A stretch of DNA of 64,000 nt from Lineus longissimus (GCF_910592395.1 NC_088309.1:16866599-16930598), one strand, 5' to 3'; positions 52,278 to 64,000 are shown, counted from the stretch's first letter. Numbers and translations: made by a program. The notes: generated by a model from the sequence alone, not told the origin.

Positions 52278-55197
52278 TGCGACACCGGGATCTTTCTGAA
52301 CGGCCATATTAGGTTAAAATCTTTAGATAAATGTCATGTCCTCCTCCGACCTAAAATTATCACTTTGTATGACGTAACGATTCAGAACTATAAAGCGTAT
52401 TTTGTGTTCTAGTAGATCCGGTTCAGTTCTGTTGATATACAACCACCTGTGAATATAGCCTATCGATAGAATTGTTTCGGTTCTAATAGAATTCAAATTA
52501 CGCCTATAGTTCCGAGTTAATACGTTATACTCGATTCATTGATTCCATCTTACCACCATCTTGCTACCCGGATGTACATATATCTGTACACCGGCGTTGT
52601 TCATTGTTGTATTGCTTTTCCTACCTCCGCTGGAGTGTGGATATTCCGCCAGTCAATTTATAGCGCCGTTCACCAGTCAATAGTCACCAGTCATTTTTTA
52701 GAAACTTATAAACTTGGCACAAAAGTGCCAAAACCTATGATTGAAGTTAAAATCAAATACTTTTTATAACTCTAGCATGTTTAATAGTGATTGTGTCGTA
52801 TTTGGCAGCATGACACGTATGACTCCAGCATATATTGATAATGCTAGGTAAAATGGAAAGAATTTCGGAGCTGACGGGTTTGCTATGATTGATACAGTGG
52901 CCTGTGAGGAAGACAAGTATATTTGTATTGTACATTCATATTTAATTGTACAAACGCAATTTATTGATTCTTTTAATATGTTATGATGGTATAATTAAAT
53001 TTTCTATTTCTTCAACTGTGTATTTTGGGCTGACACGATGGTATTTTGGGCCTTCTCATTATGTGGGGTTAGCTAATCCCAGGCTTTAAAGGGGGCTATA
53101 GGCAGGAGCAGAGGGGCTTATTTGGCCATCTTCAGGTGACTTATATACACAGTAAGGGCCCTAGGTCATGTCAGATTCAGCACTAATATTTTCCTCATGC
53201 CAGCGTGAATCATTTCGACGTACTGTGAGATGTGAGAGACCCCTATTGCCGACTTCGTGTAACTTTATCTTGCCTGCCTAGCTGCTGCCTATATTGTCCC
53301 TTTAACTTGAAAATTACCCTATCTCCATCCTTTGGATTTGTTCCTGACAGTGTTACTATTAGCCACTTTGTTTATTCTGAGAAAGTTGAAAGGGCACTCA
53401 AATGCCCTCCCCCCCGAACTCCACATAAATATAATCTGATTTATAATTGCCAGCTACAGGCCTACGTTAAATACCAAGTTTATTCCCCATGCTTATCATA
53501 AACTTTAAAATTATTCGAATAGGCCACCGTATAGTTTTTAAAATGACTGGCGAAATAAAATGACTGGCGGAATATCAACACTCACCAGCGCGGTCGACGT
53601 GACCATGCACACGGCGAATTTGATGAATACGTGTACGTGATCACGCAGAAAAGAATCCGGTCCGGATGCACCATATATATGCCTTTTCTCTCATTTACCT
53701 TCGAAAGGTCATCTGGTCGATGACCGTTCCAGTACTAAATGCAACGCCACCTTTGGGAATTGTCACAACTGACAAGAATTGATTAAGTTGTTCAACCCCC
53801 TTTTACGGCGATATGCACATGGTTATATTACTTTACATTACAAGACCGTCTTAAAAGTTAAAGCCCGCCCTCGGCCACTGGAACACTATAATTCATTAAT
53901 TCTAGAGTTGCTGAAAAACAAGTCAATAACGAACCGGAATGTGATAAGCTGAAAACACGTAGTCATAAATCAGGCAAAGGCCGGACTACGCGACAGATTT
54001 CCGGTGTCCTCTTTATCCTATAGGATGACCAGTGTAAGACGACTCCAAGGTCAAGCTATAGGGCAATCACCCCGCATCCTCTTTTAATGGCCATTCGACC
54101 TTCTTTAAACAAATTAACAATCGGTGTCGGAATGATTACTTTCGGTGCTTAACGGTAGTTGGTCAAATATGGAAGACTCTCTGATTGGCAGAATCTCCGC
54201 CGACGCACGAGAGGAGGCTGGCCAATCATGATTGCCGATGGTTCCAGCAGCGATTATTGAGATCGTGAGAAGCACACATGTTGGTGATGATGCTGCTGGA
54301 CCACACGACAAGGTTTTGGTTGATGGTACGACTTTAATTAGTGGACGATTTAAAAAAAATACATCGCATCCAACAATCTGTTTTTTCTTGCTAAGGAGAC
54401 TGTACATGGAATCATTCAGGAAACCTGCGTTTTGATGCGCTCACAAAGCGTCGACTTATGACACGCGCGACCACAACGAATGTTCTCGGCATATTTTACG
54501 AATCGTACGTTATCATATTCAGTCGAATGGAGGTGCAATGTTATGCAAAACTGACCGCACAAGGAATTTTGTGAGTGTTGCTTAAGGATTGTTTATACAA
54601 CAACAAAATTCCTCAATCACCTCGGATAAGGTGAGAAAGTAAAACGAGTAAAAAATAGAATACCAACGTGCACGGTGTAAGAATACAAACGTGCACGTCT
54701 TTGATTTGCTTAATTTGGTCAACAATTCTTGCGAAGGTGTGTTTGTCCCATATGGTTTGGTCAGCGCTTGGTCACAGATAAGCCATCCGTACCGACAATT
54801 ATCGGCGACCAGAAGCAGCTTACGTGAATTCTCATAATTTCCTGCCTCTATCTGACAAATCGTACGAATAATTAGCCCCACGCCAGATGATTTAGCTGTA
54901 GATGGAGACCTTCTCATTTCCGCTATCTGGGGGAAAGTCCTTGATACAGTCAGCAATTGTCGGATAATTTCTACCCGGTGTTTGGAGAAGACTTATATCA
55001 TGCCTTAGGCGGCTTAATTTCGAGGTTGCATCCGAAATGAAAACGGCTAAGTACACCAGATTGGCAGATTGCGGTCATGATTGACATATAGACAATATTT
55101 CTGTAACGATTGCGTTGGAGAAACTTATTTATGTTTCTATCATAGGATAGTCCATGACATGATCTCCACTTGTCGGGTTTTTTCTGGCAGTTCCCCT
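52278..55197. other. Upstream region of the kringle-ApeC gene
   Basis: There are 2.9 kb without a gene I can support. Minus-strand frames at 54114-54407 and 54582-54956 and a plus frame at 53232-53501 have no known motif. TTTTTTCTGGCAG at about 55,179-55,191 looks like a splice acceptor shortly before the ATG at 55198, so a noncoding exon and the promoter may lie upstream. I could not place a TATA box. Confidence 0.4.
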
Positions 55198-55282
55198 ATG
55201 ATGGCCAAATATGGCGGCTGTTTAACCCTGCGTATACTTCCGTTTCTGATGCTTTTCGGGATATATTTTCAGCGGATTCAAG
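55198..55282 (+). other. Exon 1: signal peptide
   Basis: This encodes [19 protein letters not shown] plus FGIYFQRIQ and a split Gly. The hydrophobic core is [14 protein letters not shown]. Two adjacent ATGs (55198, 55201) can start it; the longer frame from 55168 is less likely because it would put polar residues before the core. The donor is AAG then GTAAGT. Confidence 0.8.
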
Positions 55283-58200
55283 GTAAGTATAATTACTTTG
55301 TAAAATTAACCTAATCTCGTTCCTGACGGCGGTGCTGATTCAAAGTACGGGTGGTGGATATACTAGACATCATTTGTTGTCCATCAGTTACTGAGTGCAC
55401 TCCGGACGCAGTGAACCGACCTCATTCCTCACCATGAGGAGATCAAATTAGCATAACGCAATGGACTGCCCCGGGATTCTACCACTGAGTACCTCTGGCT
55501 GAACCTCTTTTTGTGAAGTGATTATTGCCCGGTGAATGCCTATACAAAACCTACTATTTCTCTGCTCACCCCTAATGAACGTGAACACGTATCTATAGAT
55601 ACCTTCCCACCCCTGTTCATATATGTTTTCCGCCCGTCGACATTGCGGTATATTCCCATTACGTGCTCCATTCGAATAACCGCCACTGATATTCTGTTGT
55701 AATTACTCGTGGTCATCCACCCTTCGATTTCGATTCAAAATCGAAATCGAAATCAACTCGCTAAGAGGAAATAAAACGACGTTGTGTACATCATATATAT
55801 GGGACCTGCTTAGCGGGCGACAGTCACTTTCAAAATGCACGCATCGAGCTTGATATAAAAATTGTTAATTACACGATTATGGCTGGCGCGAGTGGACAAA
55901 ATTCAGAATTATGCCACGACATAAATAGAAATTGTGTTACACCATAAATCAACCAAATCAAAACATCGGATCTCTTGAATTATGACGCGGCAGAATTCAG
56001 AATTATGCCACGGCATAAATAGGAATTGTGGTGTGGCATAATTAGACCAATCAGAAGGTGGCAATCGTTTTATTCATGGTGCGGCATAAATTGCACTTAC
56101 GTCGACACTTCCTATTCATGCCGCGGCATAATTCACGAGATCTGATGTTTTGATTGGTCGATTAATTGTGCACCACAATTCCGATTTGTGCCGTGGCATA
56201 ATTCTGAATTCTGTCCACTCACGCCAGCCATACACAATACTACATTTCAGGAAATGTACCCCTGGATTGCAAACTTACGAGGAAAGGCCGTGAGTACGTG
56301 GGATATAAAAGTACTACGGTCTCTGGTCGAACGTGTCAAAGATGGGACAAACAAGTGCCCCACAGGTGAGCGCACTGTACAACCAATGAAATCCTCCGTT
56401 TCTCCGTTGAGAATAACGCCGATTGACTGCGCAATCACCTATCGGCGACTTCATGTATCTTAATCTTGCCCACTTGGCTCCCTTTCAGTCTAGTCCAGGT
56501 AACCTCAAACCTTCGCTGCGCTAAGGAGCCTGGTGAAAGAGTCTACTTTCAGTCACACTCGCCAATTTAGAATAGATTAAGATGCTAACGGGCCATCTCG
56601 AATGATGTTTCTTTCATAGAGGAAATAAGAGAATTCTGTCCTCTCTTCAGGCATTATGTTGTTGGCCATGCGATGCCGGAAATGAGTCTGACCACAGCAG
56701 AGAACTACTGTCGTAACCCAGGTTACGGGAGAGCTGATCCCTGGTGCTATACGGTCGATCCGCAGGTTGTTTGGGAGTACTGTCTCGTACCCTACTGCGA
56801 GGAAAAGAGTAAGTTACGTTCGTCAAACGATGCCATTGTGTAGACTGATATATGAACACATATACTATAAATGCCAAGTTTCAGCAAATTTTCGTGCTAT
56901 AACAGCACCAGGGTCGAATTCTATTATCAAAACAAACATTTCAAAGTGGAATTGCTCCGTGTCGCATTGCTGGCAGGTTAACATTCTGAAAAAAATCTTG
57001 ATAATTCGTGCTAAAACAGCATAATTTCAACTTGCAGTTCTTAATGAGAGTCTACCCGATGCAAAGTGTGTAGCCACAAAAGGCAAGTGTGGAGATAGCA
57101 GATGTTGTGTTTATGATGACTACGTCACTAATTTCTGTGATGGTGACGGAAGCAGAGTGTGCTGTCTCGGAGAATTCAACTGCATGTGGGACAAGGACAT
57201 GTGTAAGTAGTCCCTCCAGTGATAACACATTGTTTACAGGAAATTATTTGTTTGTATTTTCCAGGTTGCCAAGCTGTCTCCGGCCTCCCCACTTTTCGGC
57301 ATCAAACTTTTTTAATCGCTCTTTTCTGTTACGCTTCAACGATAGCCGCCGCGATAATGCGGAGGCCTCAGAATCGGCAAAATCGAAACGCTAACGTATC
57401 GTATCATTCAGAATAATTGGCGTATTTTAGTGTTCCACAGACCCAAGTATCACCACCTCACTAAAGAACCATGTGCAATATTACTTTAAGCCCAAATCAT
57501 ATAATGGATTGAAGGCTATGTAATAACAATCTCGCTTCAGATCCGTCTCCCTCCAACGACTGTCTCTCCGACCCCGCGGGGAAGCTGTACCGAGGTCGAC
57601 AGTTCCGGACTGTGGATGGGCACCAGTGTCAGCGATGGGATGCCCAGTATCCGAACAGACATGATACAAATGGAGTAGGAAGGTGGGCTTGCAGTAAATG
57701 TACCAGTACTTTAGAATTGAGAAGTTCTCCAAGCCAAGTCGGAACTAGAATATCAGCGAAACGAAAATTTTACTTAGATTTTTTTAATATCAAAAACCTT
57801 TCTGTATTTGTCATTTTTCCGAAACTTCTATAGGGTTGCATATTTATGTAGGACAAAAAGCCCGGCTTTAAGGTCATTCAAAAGCCCAAAAACATTTATT
57901 TTAAAGAGAATATGATACCCTGATGAAAGTTTTATATATTCTTGCGTCATGAGTACGATCTTTGCACGTCAAGTTGTGGGGTAATTGCAAGCGTTTTCAT
58001 CCGCCGCAGATTACGCAAGCGAAAAGCGGATCTGCTGATCTCATAAGTTTGCATGCGATTTCTTAAAGAATGTGCTAAAACGAAAAAATGAAATCATTTT
58101 TGGATAATTTCCTTTTCAGTTCTGATCACAACTACTGTCGCAACAAGTACCTGTTTGGTGAGGAGGATGACAGGTCCGCTCCGTGGTGCTTCACTGTGGG

Positions 58201-61200
58201 TAACGGCACAGAGTGGCAGCTCTGTAACACACCAATATGTGGTGAGATATGTAGTATAGCGCATAGTTAGTGATTCTGTGCATCTTGTAGATCCCCATTT
58301 TGGATGTTATTGTGAAATCTACCGCGGTAATAGATAACTTTCATGCGGTCTTGCACATACATGACAGAGGCGCGAGCACTTGAGCGCTTGTACGTAATTG
58401 AGTTAGTATAACTATTTTTACCGAAGTAAAAACACTATCCCAGAGCAGAACCGACACTTGAAGTCCACACGTCTCTCGGAGTAGATTTTGCCTAAGAGGC
58501 AAGCCTTTTGCCTGTCCTAATTTCACTGATTTGCCGGGCCGTTTCCAAAAGTACCAATACATTTTATTTTCTCTGCTGAAACGCAAAGGTAGTTTGAACG
58601 AATTCGCGAGAAAAGTGTTGACCTAATGCTGAGATCAAAAAGGTAAAATTTATACTACCTACCCCTTCCAGTTGGAGTGACGGCCGAGTCTTACTTTGAG
58701 CCCACCCCACAGACTGACGACAGGCTCTGCGGCCTTGCCGGCGGGACGTGTGGACCCATTCAGTGCTGTGCGAACGGTCATTACTCTAACCATCTTTGTG
58801 CTGGTCCCGAGAACAGAAAATGTTGTCTTTCTTGGTTTGATTGCGAGTGGACTGAGAAAAAGAAAGGTAAGCAAACCAAGACTACTTTCTATTGGAATTG
58901 CATGCTGCACGTATTAGCCATCACCTAGCTGGTTCACATCCCACTATTTCTTTTTCTTTTTTTTCTATCTGTATTAACCCAGGAATTGTTGCCAAGCTGA
59001 TATTGCAAAACCAAGCTTTTCTCTTATCTGTTTAGGTGCGATTCCTCTCGTGTGGCCGACAGGCTCTTATGCCATTCCAATGTCCGTATACTCATGCCCA
59101 GACTGGGCCCGGAAGGTCTGGGAGACTGGTAGCGCCACCTTATCCTCTGATGAACACACTTTCAATTGGCCTAGTGAATTCCAGTTGAAAGGTCCTTACA
59201 CAACGAGCAACATTGATTTAAATGTCTGCGTGTCCGTGACGTCACCGGATTCTTCCAGTGTGGTGGACACTGGCGTCGAGGTCAAAGCAGTAGATTGGCC
59301 GAAAGGAGCCTATTGTATCTTGAGCCTAAACCAAACGTGCCCTGGTGGTAAGTTATTTAGGATCGTGTACAAATATTTTTTGTCCACATTTGTTGACAAC
59401 ATCAAAACCGAAAGTGATGTGGCCATGCTACAGTTGAAAAATCGTCCTCCCATCGAATGCCAATGACATCCGCGGGGGGGGGGGGGATCTCCCAGACAAC
59501 TAGGGATCCTTTCGAATATTCGAACTAATGTATTGTATGGGATGTAAACTTAAACCTCTTCTTCAAATCCTTTTTAATTGTGAGCTTTAATCATCACATT
59601 GCCTCTGTGACTTGGCCTTTCAAGGTCATTCCCTTTTCCTTTCAACTATGAAGAAATGCTTTTTCTCTAAATTCAGGATTCACCTTTAAATCTATGGAGT
59701 TGCCATTCTCCATCACTAAGGTGATCGGTTATGCAACCTATGTTTTGGAGAATAGCACGAACTCGGCTTTACTAGGTATATGTTGCCGGAATGATGGTGA
59801 CATCACCAAAGATGTGATACTGCCGCCATATTACAGTTTTTACTTATTATATGTAAGTACATGAGCGGTGGAGTTACATGTATCAATATCACAGTATGCA
59901 CCTAAAGTAATCATGTAGATGTTTGATGCTTTATAGCTCGACCACGTGTTAGAGGAGTAACTGAAAGGGAGGGTGAATGGAAAATGAGGAGATGTAAGGT
60001 TTAACCCCCGACATTGATGTTTTTTGATCATACTATCTTTCAGATGACAGCCAGCTGTCAGAAAGTAGTTAACATGACGGCGAAATCACAAGTGCTTCGC
60101 ATCAGTACCAATGGCACAGTCGATGAGAATTCTATCTACTTTTGCTTCTATGAGCCTATCCGTAAGTAAGATTAATTTTGAGGACTCAATTTTATGTACC
60201 AATATCAAGAATCAGTTCTTGCCAATATTATGTAAAATCCTCTGTTCTATTTGACCTCCGGCAAAGTAATTTCATCTGCTTGGGATGAAAAAACCCTGTC
60301 ACAATAACTAAAGATAGTTAAAATCTAAGATAACTAAAATCTAAGATAACTAAAATCTAAGCTGGTTACCCTATTTAGATCTAACATTACACAAGCATGT
60401 ATCTTGGTTTCTTCAAAACTGTTAGTGAAATGCATGTAACGTGTATTTACCAGCATCATTATGAACTCTTGAACGCTTTAAATATTCTCGACGCCCTTTA
60501 TTCCAGCGGTCGACACTTGCTACAAAGAATTAGACTCGGGTTGGGACTACCGCGGGGGCATCAACGTCACCCACAAGGGCCCCTGTCAACCCTGGAGTAC
60601 CTTCAGGTCTTTCGAGTGGAGCCTGTTCATCGACTACGCCGGGATCGCCGCCGACACCAACAACTGCCGATGGGCGTACTTCAGCCTGGAACCAATACCT
60701 TGGTGCTTTGCAAACAACTACAGGATACAGTGTGGTGTTCCAAAATGCGGTAACTTTATGATTCCCTTTGAGGAACTAAGAAATACGATTCTGTACCTCT
60801 GTTTTTCTTACTTGAAAATTGCATCAACTACCAGATAGCCGTACGTATTATACCCTTCACCAAAAGGAGGCAATTATATTATATATAGGCAATTAAATTA
60901 CTCAGTAAAGGTAGTACATAGAGTTGCAGATAGCAACAAAAAAAGCAATGAAGAGAGAGGATTAAAGGCGATGAAAAGACATTTGCCTTTTCACTGCCCC
61001 ATCGCTACCTTCGGCCAGCTTGTCTCGTAAACTGCTCAGGTGAACAAATCTAGGTAGTTTTGTGACCAGCTATTTATAACTACACTCAAGGGACCCTGTT
61101 TGTTTATTACCTCTTGAATTATCAGGAAGGGCCCAATTATTAGATGAGCCAAGGAAAAAAAATTGCTGACAAAGACAAGAATACACGATTGGTAAAAATC

Positions 61201-63995
61201 AGCCAAGTTCCAAATCCGATTTTCGTTTTTTTATGTCCATCTTTTGAAGCTGGCAATGACTACGAGAGATACTCTAATGTGGCCTTAAACAAACCCGCCA
61301 CACAGATGGACGGAAACGCGGAAAGTGCCCAGCAGGCCGTGGATGATCATTTTGGCAAAAAAGGTATGACTTCTGAAGCCGAGTATAGAATGTTAACGCA
61401 AATGTGATATGGATTGTTTAATTGTTGTACGGATGGCAATTAATGGTGAACACAAGGAGTGGTCATTAAAATATCTCTTAGTCTTATCTTGCTATGTACA
61501 GTATAATAACGTGTGCAATGAACTTAGAATGTCAGCTTTAGAATCAGACGTGCGGAAACTGTACTTTGGTATTATACTGCTCTAACGTTCATGCCACTCA
61601 TTTTATCACTATCAGCGAAAAGTAAACTCTCATTTTAGTGCCGTTGTTCCTTCCTTGCATGATGATGCATTCGGATTTCAAAGGTTGCCACAAAATTCTC
61701 CGCGGATCTTATCTAAACTCCTGCAGCTATTACTGATATCCCATATCGGAAAGTGATATGGGAATTAGGGAGAGAATTAGTTTGCTTTAAAATCATTCCT
61801 AATAAGCTGGTTTTGTTCGCGTGGATTTCCCAGTCAATTGTCATGGAAACCCCATTATAGTTCGACTGGAATCATCGGCGAAGGACGAATGTGTTACTAG
61901 AGATTTATTAAATAGCAACGCCTGCTTAGAGTACAATATCTTGCATTCTCTTATACCAGTGGTTTTTTTCAATAAATTACGCTGTCGATATTTCAAATCA
62001 CGTGGAAGTGAAAAGGCCCTGCATTTTAGGATGATATTTTGATGCATTCAACAACATTATCTGCGAAAAATTCTCCTCCCGACATGAATTAATTGTTAAT
62101 AGATTGTGCACATGACATCGAGGTTTCAGTCACAAGGCCGAGGTTTTGATTTGGAAATTTCCAAACGCGTGCAAATTTAACACCGTACAGTCCAACTTAC
62201 ATACCAACAAATCTATATCATAATACTATAAGGCGGCTCGCTAAAGTGCCATTTGGGGGTCGTGTTTCGTCTCGAAATTTTGCACGTTTGCAGGTGATAT
62301 GTTATCCTGATGCAACGTCTTGTTTATTTTCGGAAATTTACTTCAGCGGAGCAGTAATGAGGGATTTTTAATCGGACACGGTCAATTCTCCTTATCACTC
62401 ACGGAAGCCAAGCCATTGCTGTTCAGTTATGCAGGGGATTAATGAATCACCTGCACTCCCTGTGGGGTGACTAACACTACCTGTTGAACGGCTGGCTGTA
62501 GGGGGATGATTGGAACAGCCTGTACACGTGTTGACCTGCTGAACCAAGGTTAATGTTATTTTCAATCCACGATTGTAGGTCACCTGATCTTCGAGATTTC
62601 GCGGGAAAGAAATTGTAAACAAACGCATGTGTGCAGTTCAAATGTAAACAAAAATGTATTTTGATACTTTTGGTTGCTGGACTTGGGTTTTCCCGCAGTA
62701 AGGAGCTGGGGTCAAATTGATGGTCTATCGTATATTGGTACTGTATTAGCCAGAGCTAGCCCTTGATTATGAAGGGATTTTCAAATTAAGGTTACAATGG
62801 TATGTTTATGTGCTCACCACAGCTTTCAAAACTTGATGTATCTGAAGAGGCACTCTGAACTTGGCATGGCCTTATAAAGGAGCTGCTCACGGTGCTGAAC
62901 TTCTAGCTTGCCTGTCGACTAAGTGCCTTGCCCGAGATCATGCTACATGTAGGAGGAGCACGCATTTTAAAGTTTTAGTAGTGATAGTGCAATTGGTCCG
63001 AGCCATTTGGATAGGCCGACATGTGAAGGCCTATCTGGGTTCTCCTTCATCTCCGTATAAAAAGGGGCATATTGCTGACTAAGGAACGAGGTATATTCAC
63101 ATTGCCTCATCATCTCATTCGGACCAATTGATTTACTTTTATATGCACGCATACAGCACGCCACAGGGTCCGAGTCTGTGGACAAATGGTTGGTTTAATT
63201 TGTCTCTTCGATATTGCTCCTTTGATATTGCATTATATTTTCATTGCAATTCAATCTATTCAAGGTATAGCCCATTTGAACCTGCCTGCGCCACGGGTAC
63301 AATGCTAGTTAGATATATATTTGTATTTCATTCCAGTTAGTTGCACGAACCGGATTGATGCACATAAACCTTGGTGGCAGGTCGACTTGAGAGATATCCA
63401 CGAGGTTCACGCCGTACAGATTACACGTGAGGACAGTACGTATATATAAAGTCCTTTGGGTGCTATAATAGATAAAACTCAAATGTGTATTATGAAGACT
63501 CGATTCATGTTCTCATTTCGAAACAATACCTAGCCTAATTTAGCCTACTGAGTCCTTTGGCCGAGGGACCTAAATTTATCCGTGGAAAAACAGTATATAG
63601 ATGCAGTTCCTGCACGTCTTACTTTTAAGCTTCCGCCAGTAAAAGTTGAGGTTTGCCATACTAGATATGATATAACACCAGTTTTTAGTTGCTCATCGCT
63701 TACTTTTTTTTCCCCATTGCCAATATTCTTTTTCTCACAGCCGCTTGCCCATTGCGGCTATTCGACATCCACGTCAGCATGTACCCAGACGACTTCCTAA
63801 AAGAGAGCGGCGCCTTTCTCTGTCGCCGGAACTTCAGTGCGGGCACAGCGTACACGATCGTGGCCGAATGCTCTCAGCCTGTCAGAGGCCAGTATGTCAC
63901 AATTGTGAACCTCGCCCACGTGGAGACTGATATTCGAGTAGATTTCAAGGTCGAGGCATGTTTCCAGATCTGTGACGTCAAGGTTTTTGCCAAAG
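55198..63995 (+). CDS. Secreted kringle / 8-Cys / ApeC / fucolectin protein, 14 exons, partial
   Basis: Exons: 55198-55282, 56251-56365, 56651-56808, 57038-57202, 57541-57682, 58120-58241, 58672-58866, 59036-59347, 59677-59852, 60044-60161, 60507-60749, 61250-61363, 63337-63435, 63741-63995. All 13 joints are GT-AG and in phase, giving 766 residues and continuing past the window after a phase-1 donor. Domains: signal peptide (1-about 27), kringle (29-119), 8-Cys module (120-174), kringle (175-262), 8-Cys module (263-327), ApeC (328-529), degenerate kringle (530-610), FTP fucolectin (611-766). Every between-domain intron is phase 1. The protein should be secreted. ApeC domains are known from apextrin-like invertebrate immune and egg proteins, and FTP domains bind fucose-type sugars, so pathogen or glycan recognition is a reasonable inference. 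I know no named gene with this order. Confidence 0.85.
55879..56231. mobile_element. 353-bp MITE in intron 1
   Basis: The terminal inverted repeats are about 110 bp at moderate to high identity, starting ATGGCTGGCG(C/T)GAGTGGACA and AATTCAGAATTATGCC. The flanks ACACGATT (55871-55878) and ACACAATA (56232-56239) look like an 8-bp target duplication with two changes, which would suit an hAT-like origin. The right end lies 19 bp before exon 2, so the branch point of intron 1 is probably inside or next to the element. Confidence 0.8.
56251..56808 (+). other. Kringle domain 1 (exons 2 and 3)
   Basis: Exon 2 gives [29 protein letters not shown]. Exon 3 gives [32 protein letters not shown] and WEYCLVPYC. 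All six kringle cysteines and the C-Q-R-W and N-Y-C-R-N-P signatures are present. The intron within the domain is phase 2. Confidence 0.92.
57038..57202 (+). other. 8-Cys module 1 (exon 4)
   Basis: The cysteine spacing is C-x6-C-x4-CC-x9-C-x7-CC-x5-C ([33 protein letters not shown]). It is one phase-1 exon. I do not recognise the fold; paired CC motifs suggest a compact disulfide-rich domain. Confidence 0.85.
57541..58241 (+). other. Kringle domain 2 (exons 5 and 6)
   Basis: Exon 5 gives [16 protein letters not shown] and [15 protein letters not shown]. Exon 6 gives [30 protein letters not shown] and NTPIC. The donor of exon 5 is taken at AG then GTGGGC (57683), because only that choice keeps phase 2 and the kringle motif; it is a weak donor. 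The internal intron is at the same place and phase as in kringle 1. Confidence 0.88.
58672..58866 (+). other. 8-Cys module 2 (exon 7)
   Basis: The cysteine spacing is exactly the same as in module 1: [33 protein letters not shown]. It is also a single phase-1 exon, preceded by an acidic linker ([12 protein letters not shown]). Confidence 0.88.
59036..60161 (+). other. ApeC (apextrin C-terminal type) domain (exons 8-10)
   Basis: [16 protein letters not shown], a second [16 protein letters not shown], then [21 protein letters not shown] and [10 protein letters not shown] appear in the order expected of ApeC domains. Internal introns are phase 1 and phase 0. ApeC is known from apextrin-like proteins of lancelets, molluscs, echinoderms and cnidarians; in lancelets some bind bacterial peptidoglycan. 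Several N-glycosylation sites (NQT, NST, NMT, NGT) are present. Confidence 0.8.
60313..60361. repeat. Three tandem 16-bp units in intron 10
   Basis: The unit ATAACTAAAATCTAAG is repeated about three times. Confidence 0.85.
60507..60749 (+). other. Kringle domain 3, degenerate (exon 11)
   Basis: [45 protein letters not shown] and VPKC. It keeps the six kringle-type cysteines and the W-C-F core but lacks the usual N-Y-C-R-N-P and has an unusual central insert. It is encoded by one exon, unlike kringles 1 and 2. Confidence 0.75.
61250..63995 (+). other. FTP / F-type lectin domain (exons 12-14)
   Basis: [13 protein letters not shown] and AQQAVDDHF, then [17 protein letters not shown] and [10 protein letters not shown], then [22 protein letters not shown] and [12 protein letters not shown]. 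This is the fucolectin / tachylectin-4 / pentraxin-1 module, about 150 residues and apparently complete. The canonical fucose-binding R-G-D tail is not obvious, so sugar specificity is uncertain. More exons follow off the right edge. Confidence 0.85.
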
Positions 63996-64000
63996 GTAAT

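Noticed and set aside
54114-54956. Minus-strand open frames of 97 and 124 residues
   Set aside because: I see no recognised motif, splice sites or repeat; kept as unassigned sequence.
56188-56463. A 91-residue open frame over exon 2
   Set aside because: It reads exon 2 in the wrong frame and runs through the splice sites; the phase-1 frame gives a clear kringle.
60397-60753. A 118-residue open frame over exon 11
   Set aside because: It is the wrong frame; the correct frame gives kringle 3 with proper phases.

Overview
This is eukaryotic nuclear DNA, most likely from an aquatic invertebrate animal. The evidence is spliced genes with GT-AG introns and signal peptides, animal-type LTR, LINE and PIF/Harbinger transposons, and a secreted multidomain gene carrying kringle, apextrin-type (ApeC) and fucolectin-type modules. 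The phylum cannot be fixed from sequence alone; a mollusc, brachiopod, hemichordate or lancelet would all fit. There are no bacterial genes, operons, rRNA, tRNA or CRISPR arrays.

Positions 1-28,800 are a nest of transposons. The oldest visible layer is a decayed non-LTR retrotransposon (LINE-1 here) on the minus strand, with ORF1 at about 23.3-21.2 kb and ORF2 at about 21.2 kb down to the left edge. It is split twice. A BEL/Pao element (8902-21010) sits in the endonuclease domain, and a dispersed repeat with a tandem core (about 1029-7484) sits upstream of the reverse transcriptase domain. That repeat was itself hit by an intact Ty3/gypsy element (1594-6634). A second intact gypsy element lies at 23626-28773. 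Both gypsy elements have identical LTRs and clean 5-bp target duplications, so they are very young. The BEL element carries an internal 4.49-kb tandem duplication, giving it a second, gag-less pol.

Positions 28,800-44,300 hold LINE and repeat debris, two foldback elements whose arms are runs of a 16-bp unit, three copies of a roughly 0.83-kb dispersed or segmental repeat (two carrying a perfect 26-bp hairpin), an array of 14-bp palindromes, and one small three-exon gene (33719-38156) for a secreted LamG/concanavalin-like domain protein.

Positions 44,300-52,100 hold a second, 5'-truncated LINE (LINE-2, minus strand). It is interrupted by a complete 3.1-kb PIF/Harbinger transposon (46261-49367, Myb-like gene plus DDE transposase with one frameshift) and by a 1.2-kb foldback element (44572-45760). 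A 1.6-kb inverted-repeat element follows (50471-52077).

Positions 55,198-64,000 hold the most interesting host locus: 14 exons, every splice phase consistent, of a secreted protein that runs off the right edge. Its order is signal peptide, kringle, 8-Cys module, kringle, 8-Cys module, ApeC domain, degenerate kringle, fucolectin (FTP) domain. Introns between modules are all phase 1, as expected from exon shuffling. The domain content suggests an extracellular recognition or immune-type protein; that function is inference. A 353-bp inverted-repeat MITE lies 19 bp upstream of exon 2.
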